Shown: positions 5,800 to 13,064 of the stretch, in pieces
How positions within the stretch are numbered: the stretch's first letter is position 1
How the letters are laid out: each line of letters starts with the position of its first letter
Assembly (NCBI GenBank): GCA_046496945.1
Contig: JAWOGL010000051.1
Location: forward strand, 1 to 16,387
DNA: 16,387 nucleotides
Direction: 5' to 3'
Origin: Desulfonatronovibrio sp046496945
GTDB lineage: Bacteria > Desulfobacterota > Desulfovibrionia > Desulfovibrionales > Desulfonatronovibrionaceae
Translations under genes and position numbers: made by a program
Notes under the pieces: model-generated
What the model was told of the DNA's origin: nothing
What the model saw: only the letters and a program-made list of their open reading frames with translations
Database searches by the model: none

Positions 5800-8613
5800 A
5801 TGACTGATTATAAAAAGACCCTGAATCTTCCCAAAACGACTTTTCCCATGCGGGCCAACCTGACCCAGAACGAGCCCAGGATGCTGGAGTTCTGGGACAA
5901 AACCAACGCCTACCAGCAGATGGTTGAGGCCAACAAGAAGGGGACACCGTATGTCCTGCATGACGGCCCGCCTTACGCCAACGGTCACATTCATATGGGC
6001 ACGGCCATGAACAAGGTGCTCAAGGACTTTATTGTCAAGTCCAGAAACATGCAGGGATACCGGGCCGAATACGTGCCGGGCTGGGATTGTCACGGCCTGC
6101 CCATTGAGCACAAGGTTGCCCAGGATCTCAAGGCCAAAAACAAGGTGGTTCCCCCTATTGTGATCCGCAAGATCTGCCGTGAATACGCATCCAAATTCCT
6201 GGATATCCAGCGTAAAGAATTTATCCGGCTGGGGGTCATGGGAGAATGGCAAAAGCCTTATCAGACCATGCATCCATCCTATGAAGCCGCCACTGCCAGA
6301 GAACTGGCCAATTTCATCAAAACCGGCTCAGTGATCAGAGGCAAAAAGCCCATTTACTGGTGCATTGATTGTGAAACCGCCCTGGCCGAGGCTGAAGTAG
6401 AATACGCTGATCATACTTCACCATCGATATATGCTGCTTTTCCAATAACCGATCCTGAAATTAAAAATATATTTCCCCAGGCTGAACCTGCCGGTACTTA
6501 CGCGGTAATCTGGACCACCACTCCATGGACCCTGCCCGGAAATACCGCGGTGGCTGTCCATCCCGAACTGGAGTACAGTCTGGTGAAAAGCGCGGACAAG
6601 TATTTTGTCCTGGCCAGTGATCTGGTAAAAGAATGCGCCGGGATGTTTGGGTGGGACGACTTCAAGGTCCTGGCAACCGTCAATGGAAGACAGCTGGAAG
6701 GGATTAAGACTGATCATCCTTTTATGGAGCGTGAATCCCCGGTGGTGCTGGCTGATTATGTTACTCTGGAAACCGGAACCGGGCTGGTGCATACCGCGCC
6801 GGGACACGGCCGGGAAGATTACGAAACAGGTCAGAAATACGGCCTGGAGGTTCTTTCCCCTCTGGACGATCAGGGACGTTTCCTGGAAGAAATTGAATTT
6901 CTGGCCGGACATAATGTATACGAAGCCAATCCTCTGGTTATTGAACGCCTGAAACAGGAAGGCCTTCTTCTGGCCGAAAAAAAGCTTTCGCATTCCTACC
7001 CCCACTGCTGGCGCTGTAAAAAACCCGTTATTTTCCGGGCCACCACCCAGTGGTTTGTGGCCATGGACAAAACAGGCCTTCGCCGGAAGGCTCTGGAAGC
7101 CATCATGAACGAAGTGCAATGGATTCCATCCTGGGGCAGGCAGCGTATTTATTCCATGATCGAAAACCGGCCGGACTGGTGCATTTCCCGTCAAAGAAAC
7201 TGGGGAGTGCCTATTATTGCCCTTATATGTCCCCAATGTGATTATACTTACATGGACCCGGACTGGATATATTCCATCACTGACAAGTTTGAAAATCATG
7301 AGCGCGGATGTGATTACTGGTTTGAGGCCGATATGCAGGAAGTTGTTCCGGACGGCCTGATCTGCCCCCAGTGCGGCACGGCTGAGTGGAAAAAAGAGGA
7401 TGATATCCTTGATGTCTGGTTTGATTCCGGAACCAGTTTTGCCGCGGTGCTGGAGAAGAGAGAGGAATGCGCGTATCCGGCTGATTTGTACCTGGAGGGT
7501 ACCGACCAGCACAGGGGCTGGTTTCACAGCTCTCTTCTGGCTTCGGTAGGGACCAGAGGGCAGGCCCCGTACAAGGCGGTTCTGACCCATGGCTACGTAG
7601 TGGATAAAGACGGCCGCAAGATGTCCAAATCCTTGGGCAATGTTATCGCGCCCCAGGAGATAATCGATAAATTCGGGGCGGAGATACTGCGCATCTGGGT
7701 GGCGGCAGTGGATTACCAGGAGGATGTGCGTATCTCCGATGAGATACTTAGCCGTCTGGTGGATGCCTACCGTCGGATAAGGAATACCTCGCGGTATTTT
7801 CTGGGTAACCTTTCAGACTTTGATCCGCAATCGGACATGGTGGCAAGCCGGGACATGCTCCCTCTGGATCGTTTTGCCCTGACCCTGGTCCTGGAAAAGC
7901 ACGAGCTTATGCAGCAGGCCTATGACAGGTTTGAATTTCATAAGATTTTTCATAATCTGCACAACCTTTGCGTGGTAGAGCTGTCTTCTTTTTATCTGGA
8001 TATAATCAAGGATCGTCTTTATGTATCCGCCCCGCAGAGTCTGGAACGAAGATCCGCGCAGACAGCGCTTTATCTCATGCTTGAATCTCTGCTCTGTAAT
8101 ATGGCTCCGGTGCTGAGTTTCACCGCCGAGGAAATTTATCAGCACCTGCCGGAAAAACTCAAAACCGCAGGCTCCACCGTATTCGGCCTCAGGCCTGATT
8201 TCTCCGGATATCCACTCATGCAGGGAGCTGAAAGAGATCTCTGGGACATGGTTTTCCTGGTCAGGCAGGAAGTGACCAAAGCCATTGAACCATACCGCAA
8301 GTCCAAGGAGCTGGGTCATTCCCTTAATGCCATGGTTACTCTTTATGTTGATGATGATAAGTTTCAGGCCTTAAGCAATCTGGAAAAAGAGCTTGGTTAT
8401 ATATTTATTGTATCCAGAGCCCTGGTGCGGCCTCTGGAAGAAGCGCCCCGGGACATTTTTGCCAGCCAGGAAATCCAGGGTCTAAAAGTCATGGTGCAAA
8501 AGGCTCCCGGGGAAAAATGCGAAAGGTGCTGGATATACAGCCAGGAACTGAACCAGAACGGGGCTTGTCCCAGATGCGAGAAAATCCTTAATGAACTGGG
8601 CAGTCAGGAATAA
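5800..8613 (+). CDS. ileS: Isoleucyl-tRNA synthetase
   Basis: A 937-residue class I synthetase that attaches isoleucine to tRNA-Ile in the cytoplasm; the length matches E. coli IleRS (938). Landmarks in order: the HGPPYANGHIHMGT segment (residues 56-68) carrying the HIGH-class motif in the form HMGT, the CP1 editing-domain entry TTPWTLPGNTA, the KMSKS loop at 607-611, and a C-terminal zinc knuckle C907-C910-C923-C926 (CERC and CPRC). This is the bacterial type (IleRS1) architecture. The frame is open for 59 codons upstream, but ATG 5800 has AAGG eight bases before it and MTDYKKTLNLPKTTFPMRANL matches the family start. It heads the ileS-lspA-lgt gene run, with lspA 52 bases downstream. Confidence 0.98.
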   Translation: MTDYKKTLNLPKTTFPMRANLTQNEPRMLEFWDKTNAYQQMVEANKKGTPYVLHDGPPYANGHIHMGTAMNKVLKDFIVKSRNMQGYRAEYVPGWDCHGLPIEHKVAQDLKAKNKVVPPIVIRKICREYASKFLDIQRKEFIRLGVMGEWQKPYQTMHPSYEAATARELANFIKTGSVIRGKKPIYWCIDCETALAEAEVEYADHTSPSIYAAFPITDPEIKNIFPQAEPAGTYAVIWTTTPWTLPGNTAVAVHPELEYSLVKSADKYFVLASDLVKECAGMFGWDDFKVLATVNGRQLEGIKTDHPFMERESPVVLADYVTLETGTGLVHTAPGHGREDYETGQKYGLEVLSPLDDQGRFLEEIEFLAGHNVYEANPLVIERLKQEGLLLAEKKLSHSYPHCWRCKKPVIFRATTQWFVAMDKTGLRRKALEAIMNEVQWIPSWGRQRIYSMIENRPDWCISRQRNWGVPIIALICPQCDYTYMDPDWIYSITDKFENHERGCDYWFEADMQEVVPDGLICPQCGTAEWKKEDDILDVWFDSGTSFAAVLEKREECAYPADLYLEGTDQHRGWFHSSLLASVGTRGQAPYKAVLTHGYVVDKDGRKMSKSLGNVIAPQEIIDKFGAEILRIWVAAVDYQEDVRISDEILSRLVDAYRRIRNTSRYFLGNLSDFDPQSDMVASRDMLPLDRFALTLVLEKHELMQQAYDRFEFHKIFHNLHNLCVVELSSFYLDIIKDRLYVSAPQSLERRSAQTALYLMLESLLCNMAPVLSFTAEEIYQHLPEKLKTAGSTVFGLRPDFSGYPLMQGAERDLWDMVFLVRQEVTKAIEPYRKSKELGHSLNAMVTLYVDDDKFQALSNLEKELGYIFIVSRALVRPLEEAPRDIFASQEIQGLKVMVQKAPGEKCERCWIYSQELNQNGACPRCEKILNELGSQE

Positions 8614-8665
8614 GGGGTACAGGCAAAAATGCGATTAAACCTGAAAAACTGTTAACGGGAAAAAC

Positions 8666-9160
8666 ATGGCACTAAAATATAAGATAGTATTTGTTCTGGG
8701 CGGCATTATCCTGCTTATTGATCAGGCAACCAAACTCTGGATTCAGAACACGATCCCTTTATGGGAATCCAGAACAATTATTCCCGGGCTTTTCGATCTG
8801 GTCCACGTGCTTAACAAGGGCGCGGCCTTCGGCTTCCTGGCTGAACTGGAAGGCAACATGCAGACCTATTTTTTCATTGCAGTAACCGGGCTGGCCGTAG
8901 TTTTGATTGTTCACCTGCTGCGCACTGTTCACCGGGAAGATAATTATCTGTTTACAGCCCTTGGTCTGATTCTTGGAGGGGCCCTGGGTAATCTAATTGA
9001 CCGTATCAGACTGGGCATGGTTATTGATTTCCTGGATTTATATTTCAGAGGTCACCACTGGCCCGCCTTTAACGCGGCAGACATGGCCATTTCCGCAGGA
9101 GCAATTCTTCTGCTGGTTTCATTTTACAAGAAAAAGAGATATGCATCCGGTTCTGACTGA
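8666..9160 (+). CDS. lspA: Lipoprotein signal peptidase (signal peptidase II)
   Basis: A 164-residue inner-membrane aspartyl protease that cuts the signal peptide from diacylglyceryl-modified prolipoproteins just before the lipidated Cys. Four hydrophobic segments are visible. Family motifs are DQATKLW (19-25), NKGAAFGF (50-57), GNLIDRIRLGMVIDFLD (108-124) and FNAADMAI (135-142). Asp121 and Asp139 correspond to the catalytic pair by comparison with the Pseudomonas enzyme. The start is preceded by ACGGGAA. It lies between ileS and lgt, and its last 20 bases overlap lgt, so the two lipoprotein-processing enzymes are probably translated together. The ileS-lspA linkage is widespread in bacteria. 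Confidence 0.97.
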   Translation: MALKYKIVFVLGGIILLIDQATKLWIQNTIPLWESRTIIPGLFDLVHVLNKGAAFGFLAELEGNMQTYFFIAVTGLAVVLIVHLLRTVHREDNYLFTALGLILGGALGNLIDRIRLGMVIDFLDLYFRGHHWPAFNAADMAISAGAILLLVSFYKKKRYASGSD

Positions 9161-9899
9161 GTTTGGCCCCATTACTCTGTATTCTTACGGATTTTTCATT
9201 GCCGCCGCCTTTTTGCTGGGCATGGCCTGGACCATGCGCGAAGCGGAATTGACGGGTCTGGACAGCCGTATTGTTCCAAGTATTGGTTTTTATATCCTCG
9301 CGGGCGGTCTGGCCGGTTCCAGACTTTTGTATGTGCTGGTCAATCCGGATCTTTTTCAGGGCGATCTTCTGGGGATTTTCAAGTTCTGGAAAGGAGGCCT
9401 GGTTTTCATGGGCGGGGCTGCGGCAGCCGCGTTCTGCATGATTGTCACTCTATACCGCAGAAGGGAAAAGATTCTGCCCTGGCTTGACGCATGCTCTCCG
9501 GGCGTGGCCCTGGGCCTGTTTACCGGCTGGCTGGGATGCCTGGCAGCCGGTTGCGGATACGGCAAGCCCGCGGATCTGCCCTGGAGTATTATCCTTACTC
9601 ACCCGGATGCAGCAGGACCTCTGTTTGTGCCCATGCATCCTGCTCAGGCTTACCACGCCCTGGCTGCTCTGGCATGTTTTATCCTTCTGATTTTAATCCG
9701 GGGTAATTTTAAGGCCGGCGGACAGCGGGCTGGATTTTTTCTGGTTGTTTATGTTCTTTTACGTATGCTTATTGATTTTTTTCGCGCAGATATTCAGGTA
9801 AACTCCCTTTTTATGAGTGTTAATCAGACAATAAGTCTTGCAGTGGTCCTGGTTGGTTTGTTATTGTTTTATCTTACCCCTCGATATGGGGGGAAGTAA
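9141..9899 (+). CDS. lgt: Prolipoprotein diacylglyceryl transferase, with substitutions at key residues
   Basis: A 252-residue polytopic membrane protein of the Lgt family, which moves diacylglycerol from phosphatidylglycerol to the lipobox Cys. Visible family features: LYSYGFFIA near the N-terminus, KGGLVFMGG (84-92), the central GWLGCLAAGCGYG (129-141), HPAQAYHAL (166-174) and RMLIDFFRAD (208-217). Compared with E. coli Lgt, the Arg143 position is Trp130, the His103 position is Met90, and the Glu243 position is Asp212; the Arg239 counterpart (Arg208) is kept. Deltaproteobacterial Lgts normally read GRIGC at the first site. The start ATG 9141 lies inside the end of lspA by 20 bases; a longer reading from 8997 would be entirely within lspA and lacks family similarity. 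Either a divergent active enzyme or a weakened one. Confidence 0.9.
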   Translation: MHPVLTEFGPITLYSYGFFIAAAFLLGMAWTMREAELTGLDSRIVPSIGFYILAGGLAGSRLLYVLVNPDLFQGDLLGIFKFWKGGLVFMGGAAAAAFCMIVTLYRRREKILPWLDACSPGVALGLFTGWLGCLAAGCGYGKPADLPWSIILTHPDAAGPLFVPMHPAQAYHALAALACFILLILIRGNFKAGGQRAGFFLVVYVLLRMLIDFFRADIQVNSLFMSVNQTISLAVVLVGLLLFYLTPRYGGK

Positions 9900-9919
9900 A
9901 CTGTTAAAGAGATTTTGCC

Positions 9920-10138
9920 ATGTATGATATTTTTTTTGAACACCCCATTCTGATTGTTTTGATTTTTCTGCCTGTATTGCCCAATTTATGGGCAATACTC
10001 CATATTTTTAAAAATGAATTTGAAACCCCGCAGGAAAAAATGATCTGGCTGGCCCTGGCGGTTTTTGTTCCGCTTGCAGGCGGCCTGGTATATTTTTTTA
10101 CGGGCAGACGGAGAACAGTGTTTAATGCAAAGCACTAG
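9920..10138 (+). CDS. Small two-helix membrane protein with PLDc_N-like domain
   Basis: A 72-residue protein with two hydrophobic segments (about residues 7-28 and 41-60) and the pattern PNLWAILHIFKNEF between them, followed by a basic FFTGRRR tail. This is the look of the PLDc_N family, the membrane anchor seen at the N-terminus of cardiolipin synthases and as stand-alone small proteins. The catalytic phospholipase D part (HKD motifs) is absent. It begins 20 bases after lgt, and its stop overlaps the next gene by 14 bases, so it belongs to the same transcript. Its role is unknown; the neighbours suggest the envelope or lipid metabolism. Confidence 0.75.
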   Translation: MYDIFFEHPILIVLIFLPVLPNLWAILHIFKNEFETPQEKMIWLALAVFVPLAGGLVYFFTGRRRTVFNAKH

Positions 10139-11021
10139 ATTATTTCTTTTGGGTATTGCCTGTTTTTTCCTGACCGCCTGCGTCACTTCCCAGTCTGATA
10201 TGGATGTTTTGCGCCGGCAGGTCCAGTCTCTGGAAAAGCAGCAGCAGACGTACAAACAGGAAATGACCCAAAAGATTGAAGATCTTCAAAACCAGATGGA
10301 AACGGTTGATCAGGCAATTTCCGAGTCCGGCGGTTCGGTCAGGGAAAAACAGGCCAACCTGTGGGCCGAGGTGGAATCCATGCGCACCCAGGTGGCTACA
10401 TTGACCGGAAGGATGGATTCACTGGAAAGAGAAACATCCAGGACCATGGAGCAGGACCGGGAGGAGGGGCAGCTTTTAAAGGATTTGCAGTCCAAAACCC
10501 GGGAGCTTGACAGGTCCGTGCAGATGATTGCCAGCCAGCTGGGAGTGGATATGGGGGAAGCAGAACCAGTTCCACCTCCGGAACTGGAGGAGCAAGAAAA
10601 AGACGGGGAAGTCCCGGCGGTGGAACCAGGCCCGGCAATGAGCCATGACTCGGCTCAGCCTCTTTACCAGCGGGCCCTGGATTCATTTTATGACAGAAAT
10701 TATGAGCAGGCCCAGTCCTTATGGGAGGAGTTCACGGACAATTTCCCGGACCATGCCCTGACTCCCAATGCCTATTTCTGGCAGGGGGAGAGTTATTACC
10801 AGATGGAGGATTATGCTCAGGCGGTTCTGGCATACCAGGAAGTCATTACCAATTTTCCTGAGAGCGGCAAGCTTAGTTCCAGCATGCTTAAGCAGGGCAT
10901 GTCCTTTTTTCAGCTGGAACGCGATGAAGCCGGCGAACTGGTCTTGAGCGAACTGGTAAAAAAATTTCCTGATACTGCTGAAGCCAGAAGGGCCCGGGCC
11001 TTTATGACGGATAATCAATAA
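10125..11021 (+). CDS. CpoB/YbgF-type periplasmic lipoprotein with coiled coil and TPR repeats
   Basis: A 298-residue predicted lipoprotein. The signal peptide ends in the lipobox LTAC with Cys19. A long heptad-rich coiled coil covers about residues 25-140, then comes a Pro/Glu-rich linker (145-172), then about three TPR repeats (179-295) such as YQRALDSFYDRNYEQAQSLW and AYFWQGESYYQMEDYAQAVL. This order is that of CpoB (YbgF), which forms trimers, binds TolA and coordinates peptidoglycan synthesis with outer-membrane constriction. E. coli CpoB is soluble rather than lipidated, so the lipobox is a difference. The start ATG 10125 overlaps the preceding gene by 14 bases and has GGAG upstream. 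It is not next to tol-pal genes here but shares a gene run with lspA and lgt, which would process it. Confidence 0.85.
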   Translation: MQSTRLFLLGIACFFLTACVTSQSDMDVLRRQVQSLEKQQQTYKQEMTQKIEDLQNQMETVDQAISESGGSVREKQANLWAEVESMRTQVATLTGRMDSLERETSRTMEQDREEGQLLKDLQSKTRELDRSVQMIASQLGVDMGEAEPVPPPELEEQEKDGEVPAVEPGPAMSHDSAQPLYQRALDSFYDRNYEQAQSLWEEFTDNFPDHALTPNAYFWQGESYYQMEDYAQAVLAYQEVITNFPESGKLSSSMLKQGMSFFQLERDEAGELVLSELVKKFPDTAEARRARAFMTDNQ

Positions 11022-11081
11022 GATCGATTATCTGTTCAGCACATGCCCCGCCGCGGTAAAATCCTGGCTAACGTCAAATCA

Positions 11082-11097
11082 TTAACTTTTAAGTTAA
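11082..11097. promoter_or_regulatory. Small A+T-rich dyad upstream of the NIL-ferredoxin gene
   Basis: TTAACTT (11082-11088) and AAGTTAA (11091-11097) form a 7-bp dyad separated by TT, ending 19 bases before the start codon. It may be an operator half-site pair or simply part of an A+T-rich leader. It is too short and loop-poor for a terminator. Confidence 0.3.
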
Positions 11098-11116
11098 ACT
11101 ACTTTATGGACTTGTA

Positions 11117-11551
11117 ATGACTTCTTCAAAACAGTACTCCAAGATTATTTCCCTTCATTTTTCATCCGATGTTGTGCGCCGTCCCATGATGTATAACCTG
11201 GCCAGGCATTTTGACCTGACTTTTAATATTCTTAAGGCAAGGATCAGCCCCAGGGAAGAAGGGCATATGATTCTTGAGCTTTCAGGCAAAGAAGAAGATT
11301 ATCAAAAAGGAATTTCCTATCTTCAGGAGCACGGAATCAGTGTTCAGGATGTTGCCCAGTCCATCAGCCGGGATGAGGATTCCTGCACCCACTGCGGCGT
11401 ATGCACGGCGCTTTGTCTTACCCGGGCCCTTTACCTGGATCCGGACACCCGCAAGATTGTTTTTGACAGTTCCAGGTGTACCGCCTGTGGAATGTGTACC
11501 AGAATCTGTCCGGTGAGCGCCATGAATGCCGAGGCCAACGGCGAATTCTAA
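11117..11551 (+). CDS. NIL-domain protein with two [4Fe-4S] ferredoxin clusters
   Basis: A 144-residue cytoplasmic protein. Residues 8-82 form a NIL domain, a ferredoxin-fold ligand-binding unit also found at the end of MetN ABC ATPases. Residues 86-138 hold two four-Cys motifs: C90-C93-C96-C100 and C121-C124-C127-C131. The first motif is followed by Leu101 where ferredoxins usually have Pro; the second has the usual CP. Archaeal and sulfate-reducer proteins of this build are linked to homocysteine formation from aspartate semialdehyde together with a COG1900 (DUF39) protein; no such partner is visible here. The start has GGA about eight bases upstream. It follows the lipoprotein gene run by 95 bases. 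An electron-transfer role in sulfur amino acid synthesis is inferred from the family only. Confidence 0.87.
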   Translation: MTSSKQYSKIISLHFSSDVVRRPMMYNLARHFDLTFNILKARISPREEGHMILELSGKEEDYQKGISYLQEHGISVQDVAQSISRDEDSCTHCGVCTALCLTRALYLDPDTRKIVFDSSRCTACGMCTRICPVSAMNAEANGEF

Positions 11552-11586
11552 GGTCCGGGATAAGCAGTGCTTCTTGGTCAGGCAAT

Positions 11587-11600
11587 CCGGGTTTGCCCGG
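11587..11600. other. Short hairpin between the NIL-ferredoxin and PilZ genes
   Basis: CCGGG (11587-11591) pairs with CCCGG (11596-11600) around TTTG in the 105-base gap. It lacks a T-run and is a poor terminator. It may weakly separate the two transcripts. Confidence 0.25.
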
Positions 11601-11656
11601 CTGATTCTTCAGAACCCGGAACACGCAGGATGCTAACATGATTACGGAGGAACAAC

Positions 11657-12196
11657 ATGGGTAGTGAGGAAAGAAATTATTCCCGGGTTGACACCCGCAT
11701 CAAGGCCTATGTCAGACGCACTGCGTTTGCCAATGCCAAGCCCCTTTTTACCGGCTGTTTTGCCTGTGATGTGGAAGAGCAGTCCACCAAAAATCTTTTT
11801 GGTTCGCATATTCCCAGAGAGCTTATCGCTTTTTTACAGGGAATGGATGAAAAGCTGAACATGATGCTGAGCCTGCTCAACCAGGGCAGTATCCAGGATG
11901 ATTTCCCCATTGCCGCGGAAGTCATAGAAATCAGCGGAGCCGGTCTGCAATTTATTTCCGAGGAAAGTTTTAATAAGGAAGATACTGTGGAAATGGCCCT
12001 GATCCTGTCCCAGTTTCCTTTAAAGGTGGTAGGCGTGGTGGGTCAGATCCAGCGCAGGCTGGAAGTGAATAAAGTCCCGGTATGGGTGGTTAAGTTCAGC
12101 AGTGTCCGGGACATTGACAGGGAAAAAATTGTTCAGTTTGTCTTTCAGGAACAAAGAGAACAGATTCGGGGAAGTAGAAGTGAAACTGACAGATGA
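11657..12196 (+). CDS. PilZ-domain protein with helical insertion
   Basis: A 179-residue cytoplasmic protein, a likely cyclic di-GMP receptor. The RxxxR part of the binding motif is R10-VDT-R14, near the N-terminus. The second part, normally (D/N)xSxxG, is EISGAG (91-96), with Glu in place of Asp/Asn. Between them lie about 75 residues including a probable amphipathic helix (54-76: PRELIAFLQGMDEKLNMMLS), longer than in simple PilZ domains and perhaps an oligomerisation helix. The C-terminal part holds the beta strands expected of the barrel (VVGVVGQIQRR, VWVVKFSS). The start ATG has GGAGG seven bases upstream, a strong site. Its 3' end overlaps the following kinase-like gene by 17 bases, so the two products are probably partners. 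Binding of c-di-GMP is inferred. Confidence 0.82.
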   Translation: MGSEERNYSRVDTRIKAYVRRTAFANAKPLFTGCFACDVEEQSTKNLFGSHIPRELIAFLQGMDEKLNMMLSLLNQGSIQDDFPIAAEVIEISGAGLQFISEESFNKEDTVEMALILSQFPLKVVGVVGQIQRRLEVNKVPVWVVKFSSVRDIDREKIVQFVFQEQREQIRGSRSETDR

Positions 12197-12914
12197 CAAG
12201 TATATGGGCCTTGCGGAAATGTACTTCTGGGCCGGTATGGGCCAGAGAGTACATGGCCTGATTCACAACCTGAATAATCATATCCACGTCGTGGATATGC
12301 AGATGGCCATGCTTGTTGCCAGGTCTGATTCTTCAGGGGAAGAACCCCTGGGAAACTATAAGGAAAAGTTTTCCAGACTGGCCTCGGGCACTTCCAGGAT
12401 GGTGGATTCTTTGCAGAGAAACGGACAATGTTCTTTTTTCGCGCAAAAGAGTCAGACCCAGATCAATGTAAAGGATTACCTGGAATGGATCCTGGCATTC
12501 TGGGAAAATGATCTTTTTTTTAAGCACAAGGTATCTTGTGAACTTATTTCTGAAAACCATGATATAAACATTCAGGTTCCTCCGTTTCACCTGACACTAT
12601 GCCTTGATCAGGGGATACGGAATGCCCTGGAAGCCTGTCAGGAAATAAATCCGGACGCAGAGCACAGTATGATTCTGGAGGCTGATTCAAAGGACAAAGG
12701 AATAAACCTGGCAATAACTTCTTTTACCAGACTGCCGCAAATCGACCCATGGGGCGAAGGTACTTCTTCCAAGTCCGGCCATCTGGGCATGGGTCTTCCG
12801 GTGGCTGCCTTTCTGGCCAGGCGCATGGGCTGGGAGCTTGATCTGCGGTATAGCGGGGATGAAACCAGATTTTTGATTTCAATTCCTGAACTGAAATCAG
12901 TGGACTCAGGTTAA
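12180..12914 (+). CDS. Small cytoplasmic histidine-kinase-like ATPase
   Basis: A 244-residue protein without membrane segments or a recognisable sensor domain. An H-box-like LIHNLNNHIH places a possible phospho-accepting His at residue 29. The HATPase part has an N-box (QGIRNALEA, Asn148) and an ATP-lid/G2 region TSSKSGHLGMGLPVA (195-209), as in kinases whose lid reads FTTKxxGHGLGL. The usual DxGxG G1 box is not visible between them, so catalytic strength is doubtful. The start is taken as GTG 12180 because GGGGA lies seven bases upstream; an ATG at 12102 in the same frame lies inside the PilZ gene. The 17-base overlap with the PilZ gene suggests translational coupling. No response regulator is adjacent. 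Alternatives: an anti-sigma-like or scaffolding ATPase. Confidence 0.75.
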   Translation: MKLTDDKYMGLAEMYFWAGMGQRVHGLIHNLNNHIHVVDMQMAMLVARSDSSGEEPLGNYKEKFSRLASGTSRMVDSLQRNGQCSFFAQKSQTQINVKDYLEWILAFWENDLFFKHKVSCELISENHDINIQVPPFHLTLCLDQGIRNALEACQEINPDAEHSMILEADSKDKGINLAITSFTRLPQIDPWGEGTSSKSGHLGMGLPVAAFLARRMGWELDLRYSGDETRFLISIPELKSVDSG

Positions 12915-12934
12915 TCCAAAATGAATTGTCGGGC

Positions 12935-12962
12935 TTGACAAACCGCTTTGAAACCTCATTCT
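12935..12962 (+). promoter_or_regulatory. Candidate promoter for the vWA-OmpA gene
   Basis: A perfect TTGACA -35 element (12935-12940) is followed at 16 bases by CATTCT (12957-12962), a modest -10 match. Initiation here would place the perfect 19-bp hairpin at 12981-13022 within the first ~55 bases of the message. Confidence 0.4.
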
Positions 12963-12980
12963 TTTTTGTGTCAGACTTAC

Positions 12981-13022
12981 TCCGTTAATGCGGGAAAAAT
13001 GTTTTTTTCCCGCATTAACGGA
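12981..13022 (+). promoter_or_regulatory. Perfect 19-bp hairpin upstream of the vWA-OmpA gene (leader stem-loop or terminator)
   Basis: Bases 12981-12999 pair exactly with 13004-13022, leaving the four-base loop TGTT. The stem has G+C-rich middle pairs and an A/T run next to the loop. The bases after it, TATATGCATTTTTG, are not a clean T-tract, so a classic terminator is uncertain. It ends 42 bases before the OmpA start and 28 bases before the strong AAGGAGG. It could end the PilZ/kinase transcript, or, if transcription starts at the TTGACA element, be a 5' stabilising stem as in E. coli ompA mRNA. Confidence 0.7.
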
Positions 13023-13064
13023 TATATGCATTTTTGTTTCACTTTTATCAAGGAGGATGAGCTT

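Noticed and set aside
6418..7590. Long open frame (390 codons) on the minus strand opposite ileS
   Set aside because: It lies fully inside a certain ileS gene and its translation has no recognisable domain; a shadow of ileS codon bias.
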